DNA of 64,000 nt from an uncultured Tolumonas sp. (GTDB taxonomy: Bacteria > Pseudomonadota > Gammaproteobacteria > Enterobacterales > Aeromonadaceae): NCBI RefSeq assembly GCF_963678185.1, contig NZ_OY782757.1, positions 1,561,001-1,625,000 on the forward strand, read 5' to 3'. Positions 56,331 through 64,000 of the stretch are shown here, one piece after another. Made by a program: the position numbers and the translations under genes. The first letter of the stretch is position 1, and every line of letters begins with the position of its first letter. The notes under the pieces are model-generated. The model was not told the DNA's origin and did not search any database. It saw only the letters and a list, made by a program, of their open reading frames with translations.

Positions 56331-58694
56331 TTAATTTGCAGGTTGATCTGCAAGCCACATCCAGGTTTGTACGACGGTATCTGGGTTCAGCGATAAACTG
56401 TCGATCCCTTCTTTACGCAACCAGTCAGCAAAATCTGGATGGTCTGAAGGACCCTGACCACAGATCCCGACATATTTGCCTTGTGCTTTAGCTGCTTTAA
56501 TGGCCATAGAAAGTAATGCTTTTACCGCATCATTACGTTCATCAAATAGCTCAGACACCAAACCAGAGTCACGATCTAAACCAAGTGTCAGCTGGGTCAT
56601 ATCATTTGAGCCGATGGAGAATCCATCGAAATGAGCCAGGAATTGATCTGCCAATAATGCATTGGATGGGATCTCACACATCATGATGATCTTGAGACCA
56701 TTCTCTCCGCGTTTTAAGCCTTCACGCTCTAACTGGCTGACCACGGCTTCTGCCTGTGCGACAGTTCGAACGAATGGCACCATCAATTCGATATTGGTGA
56801 GACCCATACCATTTCTGACCCGTTTGACCGCCTCACATTCCAGCGCAAAACATTCATGGAAATCAGGTGATACATAACGACCAGCACCACGGAATCCCAG
56901 CATTGGGTTCTCTTCGTGCGGTTCATAATGTTCACCCCCAACCAAATTCGCATATTCATTTGATTTGAAATCAGACAAACGAACAATGACGCGTTTTGGC
57001 CAGAACGCTGCCGCTAAGGTAGAAATACCTTCAGCTAATTTGCTGATGTAAAACTCGATCGGATCATCGTATCCCACCATCCGATCACGAATTTCCAATT
57101 GAAGATCTTCGTCAAGCTGATCAAACTCAAGCAACGCTTTAGGATGTACACCAATCATGCGATTGATGATGAATTCCAAACGAGCCAGACCAACGCCATC
57201 ATTAGGTAGACGAGCAAAATCGAATGCACGATCAGGATTGCCGATATTCATCATGATTTTTAAAGGCAGTACTGGCATGGCATCTACTTGCAACTTGCGT
57301 ACAGTGAAATCCTGCAAGTCACGGTATACATAACCGGTATCACCTTCTGCACAAGAGACCGTCACATTTTGGCCTTCGGTCAAAACATCAGTGGCATTAC
57401 CACAACCGACAACAGCGGGAATACCTAACTCACGTGCAATGATTGCAGCATGGCAGGTTCTTCCGCCACGGTTAGTCACAATGGCAGCAGCACGTTTCAT
57501 GATAGGTTCCCAATCAGGATCCGTCATATCCGTGACAAGAACATCACCGGGTTGGACTTGATCCATCTGGCTGATGCTATTGATAATTTTTACAGGGCCA
57601 GCACCGATCCGTTGACCAATTGCACGTCCTTCGATCAGTACGTCACCTCTGGAATTTAACTGGAAACGCTCCATTGTTTGCTCATTAGAGCGAACGGTTT
57701 CTGGACGCGCTTGGACAATATACAATTTGCCAGTATGACCATCTTTGGCCCATTCAATGTCCATTGGACGACCGTAATGTTCTTCAATTAACAGCGCTTG
57801 ATGAGCTAATTGTTGAATTTCGCTGTCTGAAATTGAGAATTTGTTAGCCAATTCCGCAGGTACATCTTCAATTTCTACCTGCTTACCGTGTTCCTGGCTG
57901 TTGGCATACACCATGCGGATCTTTTTCGAGCCGATAGTTCTACGAACAATAGCTGGCTTGCCATTTTGTAAGGTTGGTTTATGGACATAAAATTCGTCAG
58001 GATTGACGGCTCCCTGGACAACCATTTCACCTAAACCATAGGCGGAGGTAATGAAAACCACCTGGTCGAAACCCGACTCTGTATCTAAGGTAAACATCAC
58101 GCCAGAGGAAGCCAGGTCGGAGCGAACCATGCGCTGTACACCGGCAGAGATAGACACACCTTCATGGTCATAGCCTTGGTGTGCACGATAGGAAATAGCG
58201 CGATCATTAAACAGTGAGGCAAAGACATGCTTCACCGCAATCATAATGGCATCGATACCTTGCACGTTCAGGTAGGTTTCCTGCTGACCAGCAAAGGAAG
58301 CATCGGGCATATCTTCTGCTGTTGCTGAAGAACGAACCGCAAAAGACGCATCTTTCTGGCCATCGGCAAGTTCGGCATACGCTTTATGAATATCGGCTTC
58401 TAATTCTGGCTGAAATGGACTTTCAACAATCCAATTGCGGATCTGCTTACCCGCATTAGCTAACGCATTAACATCTTCTACATCAATACGCCCAACCAGT
58501 TGGTAGATTTTCCGGTGTATATCGTTGTATTCCAGAAAATCATTAAAAGCTTGAGCGGTAGTCGCAAATCCATTAGGTACGGACACACCTAATGAGGTCA
58601 AATTAGTGATCATTTCACCCAGGGAAGCATTTTTGCCACCCACGCGTTCAACATCATGCATGTTGAGTTCGTTGTACCAAAGTACGTTAGCCAC
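56331..58694 (-). CDS. ppsA: Phosphoenolpyruvate synthase
   Basis: The 787-residue enzyme converts pyruvate, ATP and water to PEP, AMP and phosphate. It has an N-terminal ATP-grasp-like domain ([33 protein letters not shown]), a central swivelling domain with [15 protein letters not shown] (catalytic His415, preceded by the Thr that PpsR targets) and a C-terminal PEP-binding TIM barrel ([28 protein letters not shown] with the catalytic Cys). It lies upstream of fbp and downstream of gldA, all on the minus strand. Confidence 0.95.
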   Translation of the reverse strand: MANVLWYNELNMHDVERVGGKNASLGEMITNLTSLGVSVPNGFATTAQAFNDFLEYNDIHRKIYQLVGRIDVEDVNALANAGKQIRNWIVESPFQPELEADIHKAYAELADGQKDASFAVRSSATAEDMPDASFAGQQETYLNVQGIDAIMIAVKHVFASLFNDRAISYRAHQGYDHEGVSISAGVQRMVRSDLASSGVMFTLDTESGFDQVVFITSAYGLGEMVVQGAVNPDEFYVHKPTLQNGKPAIVRRTIGSKKIRMVYANSQEHGKQVEIEDVPAELANKFSISDSEIQQLAHQALLIEEHYGRPMDIEWAKDGHTGKLYIVQARPETVRSNEQTMERFQLNSRGDVLIEGRAIGQRIGAGPVKIINSISQMDQVQPGDVLVTDMTDPDWEPIMKRAAAIVTNRGGRTCHAAIIARELGIPAVVGCGNATDVLTEGQNVTVSCAEGDTGYVYRDLQDFTVRKLQVDAMPVLPLKIMMNIGNPDRAFDFARLPNDGVGLARLEFIINRMIGVHPKALLEFDQLDEDLQLEIRDRMVGYDDPIEFYISKLAEGISTLAAAFWPKRVIVRLSDFKSNEYANLVGGEHYEPHEENPMLGFRGAGRYVSPDFHECFALECEAVKRVRNGMGLTNIELMVPFVRTVAQAEAVVSQLEREGLKRGENGLKIIMMCEIPSNALLADQFLAHFDGFSIGSNDMTQLTLGLDRDSGLVSELFDERNDAVKALLSMAIKAAKAQGKYVGICGQGPSDHPDFADWLRKEGIDSLSLNPDTVVQTWMWLADQPAN

Positions 58695-58731
58695 ATCGTT
58701 CTCCCTATGAACAGATCTTACGACTCTCAGG

Positions 58732-58769
58732 TAGGAATAAACCTCAGCGTCCTGCCGGGTTTATTCCTA
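58732..58769. repeat. Perfect 12-bp inverted repeat between gldA and ppsA
   Basis: TAGGAATAAACC (58732-58743) and GGTTTATTCCTA (58758-58769) flank a 14-base loop. It lies 38-75 bp upstream of the ppsA start and 42 bp after the gldA stop. Without a T-run it could be a weak terminator for gldA, an operator, or a leader hairpin for ppsA. Confidence 0.6.
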
Positions 58770-58810
58770 ATTGATATAGAATTTAATTAACTAGAATTAG
58801 CTAATTAGTA

Positions 58811-59914
58811 TTACTTAGCGTTTTTAATAAAATCCTGGCCATATTGGTCAGCAGCAATCATTGCGGCATAGACTTTAGTGGCGGTAACTTTAAATGGCAT
58901 AGCGTGAATAGTTTCGCCTTCTGCACATGCCGCTTCGGCAGCTGCACGCAATTTATCTTCGATACCTTCTTTGATATCTAGCTGAGCTAACGTAATTGGC
59001 AAACCGACTCGGGTACACAACGCACACACGGTATCTAATTCAGCTTTAGGTGCATTTTCCAGGATCAATTGGACTAATGTACCGAATGCCACTTTTTCAC
59101 CGTGGTAGAAATGATGTGCATCAGGGATGACTGTCAGGCCGTTGTGAATTGCGTGTGCCGCAGCCAAACCACCGCTTTCAAAACCGACACCACTGAGATA
59201 GGTGTTAGCTTCAATGACACGTTCAACCGCTTCAGTAACCACTTTTTTCTGAACAGCCAACATCGCTTTATGACCTTCAGCTAGCAAAGTGTCGAAGCAA
59301 AGACGAGCCAAGCTCATTGCAGCCTCAGTAGATTCGCCGCCAGCCATCGTAGTGGCACGGCTTTGATAACAAGCGCGAGCTTCGAAATAGGTTGCCATCG
59401 CGTCGCCGATACCAGCAGCCAACAAACGCACTGGCGCACCCGCGACAATTTCGGTATCAACTAAAACCACATTCGGGTTACAAGGCAGGATCAAATAAGA
59501 TTCAAATTCACCGGTATCGGTATAGATAACCGACAATGCACTGCATGGTGCATCGGTAGATGCGATAGTTGGTGCAATGATAACGGGTACTTTGGCGTAA
59601 TAAGCAACGGCTTTAGCAGTATCAAGAGTCTTACCTCCACCAACGCCAACAACCCCGTCACAGTCTGCATTTTGTAGGATGGTGATCAGGCGATTCACTT
59701 CATTACGGCTACATTCACCTTGAAATTTTTCAATAACAAAATCTGTTTCACTTTCTTTAAAGCTTGAAGTTAATTTTCCTTCAATCAAGCCAAGAACGAA
59801 TGCATCAGAAATAACTAATAATTTTTTCGCGAATGGCGCAGCATATTGGCCAACGCGAGCAATAACACCAGCACCTTGAATATACTTACCTGGAGATTGA
59901 ATGATCTTATCCAT
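58811..59914 (-). CDS. gldA: Glycerol dehydrogenase / hydroxyacetone reductase
   Basis: The 367-residue iron-type alcohol dehydrogenase oxidises glycerol to dihydroxyacetone and reduces hydroxyacetone to 1,2-propanediol with NADH. The NAD motif is [13 protein letters not shown] (about 90-102). The zinc ligands fall at Asp171 ([12 protein letters not shown]), His254 (AHAIHNG) and His271 ([10 protein letters not shown]), the same positions as in E. coli GldA. AAGGA lies 8 bases before the ATG. Its place between the glycyl radical enzyme and the aldolase fits the last step of an anhydrosugar pathway. Confidence 0.94.
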   Translation of the reverse strand: MDKIIQSPGKYIQGAGVIARVGQYAAPFAKKLLVISDAFVLGLIEGKLTSSFKESETDFVIEKFQGECSRNEVNRLITILQNADCDGVVGVGGGKTLDTAKAVAYYAKVPVIIAPTIASTDAPCSALSVIYTDTGEFESYLILPCNPNVVLVDTEIVAGAPVRLLAAGIGDAMATYFEARACYQSRATTMAGGESTEAAMSLARLCFDTLLAEGHKAMLAVQKKVVTEAVERVIEANTYLSGVGFESGGLAAAHAIHNGLTVIPDAHHFYHGEKVAFGTLVQLILENAPKAELDTVCALCTRVGLPITLAQLDIKEGIEDKLRAAAEAACAEGETIHAMPFKVTATKVYAAMIAADQYGQDFIKNAK

Positions 59915-60300
59915 AATAAATCCTTATTTTTGCATGATAATGAAAACTTATTCCTTCATTTAATAAAGGAACGTTCGATTCCGCAATTTGGAATAATTGT
60001 GAACAACAAAGCTTGCGAACAAATTAATGATTAAAGGTAAACATTTCAATCGGACAATAATGTCAATTACTGGACAAATGTTAACTGCACTAAAACCACC
60101 CAACAAAAACATAATTATTACTTATTTATCATATGGATACAGAAAGCACAGAAGCTTTTTTTTGTCAGAAAAACATTTAACACAAATCTCCAGTAAAGCT
60201 CACATCTGTCTTCTCCCATTTATTTTTGTTTTCATTTATAGTTACTCCATAGACATTCAAACGCTCAAATTGAATGAGCACCAACACAGGAAACACATAT
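59915..60300. other. Divergent promoter region of gldA
   Basis: In these 386 AT-rich bases ATTCC-GCAATTT-GGAAT (59978-59994) and the adjoining TTCCTT...AAGGAA (59951-59970) are short inverted repeats close upstream of gldA and may be operators. A frame at 60027-60332 has no ribosome site and an unlikely composition. No RNA gene was recognised. Confidence 0.45.
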
Positions 60301-60576
60301 ATGAATGCGTTGGTAATCAATCAAAGCACTAAAGCCATTGGAAGTCAGATATTAACTGGTTTTGCTGATGCATTACCTTTTATAGTCAACATATCTTTGA
60401 TTATGGTTTTAGTGCCAAAAATTGGATTTGGGCTTGCTGAGATAATAACTAGTGACACTTATGGAATAAACAAAAGTTTTCTTAATCCAGTCGTTAGTGA
60501 AGGTATTTATATACAAAAAAACGTAAAGATAGAGAATAAAGACAATATTAAAAAACACGTTCAGTGGTACAAATAA
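60301..60576 (+). pseudogene. Short membrane-protein frame, possibly a permease remnant
   Basis: The 91-residue frame has AGGAAA 9 bases before its ATG. Residues about 18-50 (TGFADALPFIVNISLIMVLVPKIGFGLAEII) form one or two hydrophobic segments that look like the start of a transporter. The rest (SFLNPVVSEGIYIQKN...) is polar and ends abruptly. It may be the 5' relic of a lost permease gene or a genuine small membrane protein. I do not recognise the family. Confidence 0.35.
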
Positions 60577-60712
60577 AAAGAATGTTCCCACTGTAAGAAA
60601 GGCAATGGTTTTTAATATTTATCACACATAAAATTGTATGTACTACAATTATTATGAAATTAGTGCTTAATTTATTGACGCATGAATTATATTTTTTAAG
60701 AGGTAATATATC

Positions 60713-61396
60713 ATGATCTACATGCTGGATACTGCAAACATCAAAGACATTGCTCGTTGCATTGATTTATATCCAATTTCTGGTGTTACTACAAACCCAA
60801 GTATTGTTGCTAAAGAAAATAAACCTCTGGCAGAAATCTTGAAAGGCATAAAAAATGTTATCGGTGATGACATCATGCTACATGCCCAAGTAATGGGAAA
60901 AGATGCAACAACCATGATCGCAGAAGCATATCGTTTGCAAGAATTGGTTGGCAGCAATTTTGTAGTAAAAATCCCAGCAACAGCTCAGGGTATAAAAGCA
61001 ATGAAGGTCATCTCCAAAAGCAATGACCTTCGCATAACAGCTACTGCAATATTGTCTCCTCAGCAGGCATTAATGGCAGCAGTTGCTGGTGCTGAATTTT
61101 TGGCTCCATATGTAAACCGTTTAGATAACATCTGTGCTGATGGTGTCAAAGTAGTTTCTGATATTGTTACACTACTTCAGAAACATAATTTAAAAGCTAA
61201 AGTGCTGGCAGCATCATTCAAAAATGTTCAGCAAGTACACGACGTATCAATGGTTGGTGCACAATCAGTTACTATTTCGCCTGATGTATTTGAACAATTG
61301 ATCCTACATCCATTAACTGATTCTGGTGTTGCTGGATTTGTACGTGATTGGGAAGGTGTTTACGGTAAAGATACAACTGTTTTAGACGTAATTTAA
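60713..61396 (+). CDS. fsa: Fructose-6-phosphate aldolase-type transaldolase (FsaA/TalC)
   Basis: The 227-residue protein has the small TalC/FSA size rather than that of a 300-residue transaldolase. The Schiff-base Lys86 is in NFVVKIPAT, with GVTTNPSIVAKENKPL, LHAQVM, GAEFLAPYVNRLDNI and KVLAASFKNVQQVHD as in E. coli FsaA. It splits fructose-6-phosphate to dihydroxyacetone and glyceraldehyde-3-phosphate, or 1-deoxyfructose-6-phosphate to hydroxyacetone and glyceraldehyde-3-phosphate. AAGAGGT precedes the start. E. coli fsaA lies next to ybiW-ybiY, which supports the same partnership here. Confidence 0.9.
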   Translation: MIYMLDTANIKDIARCIDLYPISGVTTNPSIVAKENKPLAEILKGIKNVIGDDIMLHAQVMGKDATTMIAEAYRLQELVGSNFVVKIPATAQGIKAMKVISKSNDLRITATAILSPQQALMAAVAGAEFLAPYVNRLDNICADGVKVVSDIVTLLQKHNLKAKVLAASFKNVQQVHDVSMVGAQSVTISPDVFEQLILHPLTDSGVAGFVRDWEGVYGKDTTVLDVI

Positions 61397-61400
61397 AAAA

Positions 61401-61444
61401 ATATTTCCGACCGTCATATTTGTTGAGCTGGCGGTCGGAAATAT
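61401..61444. repeat. 13-bp perfect inverted repeat after fsa
   Basis: ATATTTCCGACCG (61401-61413) pairs with CGGTCGGAAATAT (61432-61444). It is a stable stem with an 18-base loop, 5 bp after the stop and 80 bp before the aquaglyceroporin gene. There is no T-run; it may protect the fsa message or act as a weak terminator. Confidence 0.6.
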
Positions 61445-61524
61445 CCCGCCTAAAGAATAATCCATCGTTCTGAAATAATTTATATTTTAATTATTCTGAT
61501 TTTAAAGTCAGAAAGGGACCAATT

Positions 61525-62364
61525 ATGAGTACATCTATATCATTAAAACACCAATGCTTTAGTGAATTTTTCGGAACGGGACTATTCATATTTTTAGGTG
61601 TTAGTTGCTTAATGGTAGCTGTTATTTGTGGTGTACCATTAAGTTTATGGGAAATTGCCGCCGTTTGGGGGTTAAGCATTACATTAGCTGTATATCTTAC
61701 AGCGGGCATATCAGGCGCACATTTAAATCCAGCCATCACTATTGCACTTTCTATATTTGCAGGATTTGATGTAAAAAAAGTGTTCCCATTCATATTTTCA
61801 CAAACAATGGGGGCTTTTTCTGGTACCGCATTATCCTATCTTTTATATCAAAACTTATTTATTGATTATGAATTAAAACACGGAATAGTACGCGGCAGCA
61901 TTGAAAGCTTAAAATTGGCAGGAATTTTTAGCACGTATCCAAATCCATTGATAAGTACAGGTCAGGCATTTTTTGTAGAGTTAATTATCACATCAATTTT
62001 AATGTGTTTGATTTTATCTTTAACCGATGAGAAAAATAGTGCAAACAGAGGCATATTAAATCCACTCTTAATTGGTATTCTTGTCGCTGTTATTGGGACT
62101 GCTACAGCGCCGTTAACTGGTTTTGCTATGAATCCAGCACGAGATTTTGGTCCAAAATTATTTGCTTATTTAGCTGGATGGGGAAATATTGCATTTACTG
62201 GTGGAAGAAGCATCCCTTATGTTTATGTACCATTGATTGCGCCTGTATTAGGAACTTGTTTTGGCTGTATAGTTTATAAGTTTTTCTTTGACCTTGGTTC
62301 TATAACAAGAAATGAAAAGTTAACAACAATAAATACAGCTAGCATTTCTCAAGAAGAGTCATAA
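61525..62364 (+). CDS. Aquaglyceroporin / glycerol facilitator (MIP family)
   Basis: The 279-residue inner-membrane channel has six helices and two NPA boxes: GAHLNPAITIALS (about 72-84) and GFAMNPARDFGPKLFAYLAGWG (about 197-218). The Asp after the second box (NPARD) marks the glycerol-conducting GlpF subgroup rather than water-only aquaporins. It follows fsa in the same direction. It could move glycerol, hydroxyacetone or 1,2-propanediol. It is not linked to glpK or glpD here. Confidence 0.88.
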   Translation: MSTSISLKHQCFSEFFGTGLFIFLGVSCLMVAVICGVPLSLWEIAAVWGLSITLAVYLTAGISGAHLNPAITIALSIFAGFDVKKVFPFIFSQTMGAFSGTALSYLLYQNLFIDYELKHGIVRGSIESLKLAGIFSTYPNPLISTGQAFFVELIITSILMCLILSLTDEKNSANRGILNPLLIGILVAVIGTATAPLTGFAMNPARDFGPKLFAYLAGWGNIAFTGGRSIPYVYVPLIAPVLGTCFGCIVYKFFFDLGSITRNEKLTTINTASISQEES

Positions 62365-62430
62365 TTTGGAAGATTAATAATAAAAAGATTTGAAGTTAAT
62401 CAAATCACCTAGTGAGTAAAACGGTTTTTC

Positions 62431-62456
62431 GCCAAGGCTTATGCCTTGGCTTTTTT
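62431..62456 (+). terminator. Terminator after the aquaglyceroporin gene
   Basis: GCCAAGGC-TTAT-GCCTTGGC is a perfect 8-bp stem followed by TTTTTT. Confidence 0.9.
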
Positions 62457-62464
62457 GTTTCAAA

Positions 62465-62499
62465 TAAAAAAGAGAGAGTGTAAACACACGCTCTCTTTG
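62465..62499 (-). terminator. Terminator after the dioxygenase-like gene
   Basis: On the minus strand AAAGAGAGCGTGT pairs with ACACTCTCTCTTT with one mismatch around a short loop, then a T-run follows. It lies 28 bp after the stop of the convergent gene. Confidence 0.75.
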
Positions 62500-62526
62500 C
62501 CAGAAATCTTCATTTATTATTTTATC

Positions 62527-63453
62527 TTACCACTGTTTTAAACCCAGCAGCTTCTCACCTAATGTTGTCAGTTCAGCACGAGAGTATTTTTCTTGTTCCC
62601 AATTACGAGGGTCTCCTGGGAATGCGATCCCTTCTGGAACTACACGCTCACTCCATTGTTTCACGCGCCAGTCACGCAGACCTTTATTTTGTTCCTGCGC
62701 AGGAAACATAGAGATGTACTGTGACAAACATGGCTTATCTGAAATGTTAGGACGCAAGCCATGTGGTTGCAGTACATTAAAAATAAGTAAATCACCTGCT
62801 TTCAGCGTTACTTTTGTTCGGGTATACCCGGTGTAATCTGGATGCCATGGATCACGATCGGCTGGCTGTGTTTTTTTCCACTCAGGTAAATCGCGGAACA
62901 GCTCAGGGATCACATCCAACCCCCCCATTTCTTCATCAGTGTCGCTTAAATACAAGATACCTTGAACATTGATTGGGGCTGGGTCAAGTGAACTATCTGC
63001 ATCCCAATGGATAAAACCATCAAATTTGAAATCTTCTGTAACAGGAAAATTCAAGTTACAGCGGTCGATGCTGGTCCACAGTTGCTCAGTACCCCAAATA
63101 TCAACAAACGCATCATACACTTTCTGGTAAGTACGGTTGTCCCAGAAATACTGGTGGTTATACAGCTCAACCATACCTGAATTGATCAGTTCAGGCATTT
63201 TGTGTTCGGCCAAAGGCTTTTTGTACCAAGTACTTGGGTCCTTCGGATCTTTTTCTTCGAATTCCCAAATCAGATTAACTGCACGGTCAATATATTCTTT
63301 TGGTAATACATTACGTGCAACTACATAGCCATTCTCTTTGAAGAATTTAAATTCCTCTTCAGATAATACGCGCAATGGTTCATTATTTGGACGTTGATTA
63401 AAAGGAATATTAATTTCCAGTATGTTATTAACGTTATTATTGTTTGCTTTCAT
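62527..63453 (-). CDS. Phytanoyl-CoA dioxygenase (PhyH)-like Fe(II)/2-oxoglutarate oxygenase
   Basis: The protein has 308 residues from the ATG at 63453 (AGGAG 7 bases upstream); a TTG 21 bp earlier is less likely. The jelly-roll iron site is HWDAD (HxD, in GFIHWDADSS) with the distal His in LQPHGLRPN. FFKENGYVVARNVLPKEYID is the usual PhyH start. Such enzymes hydroxylate varied small molecules with oxygen, so an aerobic enzyme beside an anaerobic pathway is notable. The substrate is unknown. Confidence 0.85.
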   Translation of the reverse strand: MKANNNNVNNILEINIPFNQRPNNEPLRVLSEEEFKFFKENGYVVARNVLPKEYIDRAVNLIWEFEEKDPKDPSTWYKKPLAEHKMPELINSGMVELYNHQYFWDNRTYQKVYDAFVDIWGTEQLWTSIDRCNLNFPVTEDFKFDGFIHWDADSSLDPAPINVQGILYLSDTDEEMGGLDVIPELFRDLPEWKKTQPADRDPWHPDYTGYTRTKVTLKAGDLLIFNVLQPHGLRPNISDKPCLSQYISMFPAQEQNKGLRDWRVKQWSERVVPEGIAFPGDPRNWEQEKYSRAELTTLGEKLLGLKQW

Positions 63454-63517
63454 TTTGGACTCCTGCAAAGTCAATGCACTCGGTTTTTATCGCTATGATA
63501 AATGTTTTGATTTGTCA

Positions 63518-64000
63518 TTAAAGGCTGGCAATATCCAGTCCAGCTTTAGGATTAAATCTATAAAAAAAATTTACCCATGGTGCTTTATAATCAAGCTGAT
63601 AAAAGTGGTGAAGATAATTAGCGACACCGTCATGATCATTTGAATCAGCTCGCTCTAATAATGGCAACGCTCGTTTCAACATCATTGGCGCATTATCCAT
63701 GACAAGACCGCGACCAACAGAACTAAGCATTTCCACATCATTCATTCCATCGCCGAAAGCGATACAATCTTGCAAACTGTATCCCGTTAAATTTACTACA
63801 CGGGATAATGCATTACCTTTTGATACACCTTTATCCATTACTTCTAAGCTATCAACAGCTGAAAAAACAATACTTGCTCTGTTTTTAAATTTTTTATCTA
63901 AGTCTTCAGCCAATCGGAGTAACTTTGCAGGAGTACCAGTAAAAAATACTTTACTTGTATTAGTTTTGTTAGCTTCTTTTAAATCACAGATCTGGTAATG
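63518..64000 (-). CDS. HAD-IIB (Cof-type) phosphatase, YigL-like (partial)
   Basis: The frame is open to the window edge; the N-terminal half with the nucleophile Asp is missing. The visible 160 residues contain SKVFFTG, LEVMDKGVSKGNALSRVV (conserved Lys) and DCIAFGDGMNDVEMLSSVG (motif III/IV Asp residues), closely matching E. coli YigL, a phosphosugar/pyridoxal-phosphate phosphatase. The C-terminus runs about 20 residues beyond YigL (YKAPWVNFFYRFNPKAG). It lies 64 bp after the dioxygenase start, same strand, so it is the upstream gene of a likely pair. Confidence 0.85.
   Translation of the reverse strand, partial: HYQICDLKEANKTNTSKVFFTGTPAKLLRLAEDLDKKFKNRASIVFSAVDSLEVMDKGVSKGNALSRVVNLTGYSLQDCIAFGDGMNDVEMLSSVGRGLVMDNAPMMLKRALPLLERADSNDHDGVANYLHHFYQLDYKAPWVNFFYRFNPKAGLDIASL

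Noticed and set aside
60027..60332. A 101-residue plus-strand frame upstream of fsa
   Set aside because: No ribosome site, low-complexity His/Lys/Ser-rich composition and overlap with the better frame at 60301.
41734..64000. Intact tRNA-Gly or second att copy closing the island within the window
   Set aside because: Reading for the T-arm and anticodon-loop sequence on both strands gave no second match, so the right boundary cannot be placed here.

Overview
The window looks like a gammaproteobacterial chromosome. Its proteins resemble those of enterics and Aeromonadaceae (AroP, Epd, OppABCDF, HxpA/YfbT, CysJIH, GltX, and E. coli YbiW/YbiY/GutQ/YigL-type proteins). Together with a nif gene set, this makes a facultatively anaerobic, possibly Tolumonas-like Aeromonadaceae member plausible; that placement is inference. 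There are no rRNA genes, no intact tRNA and no CRISPR array.

Left part (1 to about 29.3 kb), moderate GC, housekeeping-like. It opens with the end of a nitrogen-fixation cluster, nifV-nifW-nifZ-nifM on the minus strand, behind what looks like a complete NifA/IHF/sigma-54 promoter. Next come an aromatic amino acid permease, a PAS-GGDEF-EAL protein, an SMP-30 lactonase behind a GntR-like operator, epd, the oppABCDF peptide importer, small metabolic and regulatory genes, cysJIH, an outer-membrane barrel gene, gltX, an MHYT hybrid histidine kinase overlapping an HD-GYP response regulator, and a LysE exporter with an AraC regulator.

Mobile and defence part (29.4 to about 42.1 kb). A 45-bp remnant of the 3' half of tRNA-Gly(UCC) marks an integration boundary. 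Inside lie an unknown membrane protein, a Gabija-like pair (OLD-type ATPase/TOPRIM nuclease plus UvrD-like helicase), and a very AT-rich three-gene recombinase operon: a small unknown protein, a 752-aa tyrosine-recombinase-like protein without the nucleophilic Tyr, and a 1016-aa protein with the complete catalytic set. An imperfect 15-bp inverted repeat follows. No intact tRNA-Gly was seen to the right, so the island may extend past the window.

Accessory metabolic part (42.2 to 48.7 kb): a GFA-fold protein, a LysE exporter with a divergent Lrp-type regulator, a degenerate SDR, a MerR regulator with a secreted tannase/feruloyl-esterase-family enzyme, and two small orphan genes.

Right part (48.7 to 64 kb): an anaerobic sugar module. 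A GutQ-type sugar-phosphate isomerase and a Gfo/Idh/MocA oxidoreductase lie next to a YbiW-type glycyl radical enzyme and its YbiY-type activase, which sit behind a perfect FNR box. Then come PpsR, fructose-1,6-bisphosphatase, PEP synthase, glycerol dehydrogenase GldA, a fructose-6-phosphate aldolase-type transaldolase, an aquaglyceroporin, a phytanoyl-CoA-dioxygenase-like protein and a YigL-like HAD phosphatase cut by the window end. In E. coli the YbiW/Fsa/GldA set opens 1,5-anhydroglucitol-6-phosphate to 1-deoxyfructose-6-phosphate, splits it to glyceraldehyde-3-phosphate plus hydroxyacetone, and reduces the latter to 1,2-propanediol. Here all three steps, a candidate anhydrosugar-forming reductase and a candidate product channel lie in about 14 kb.
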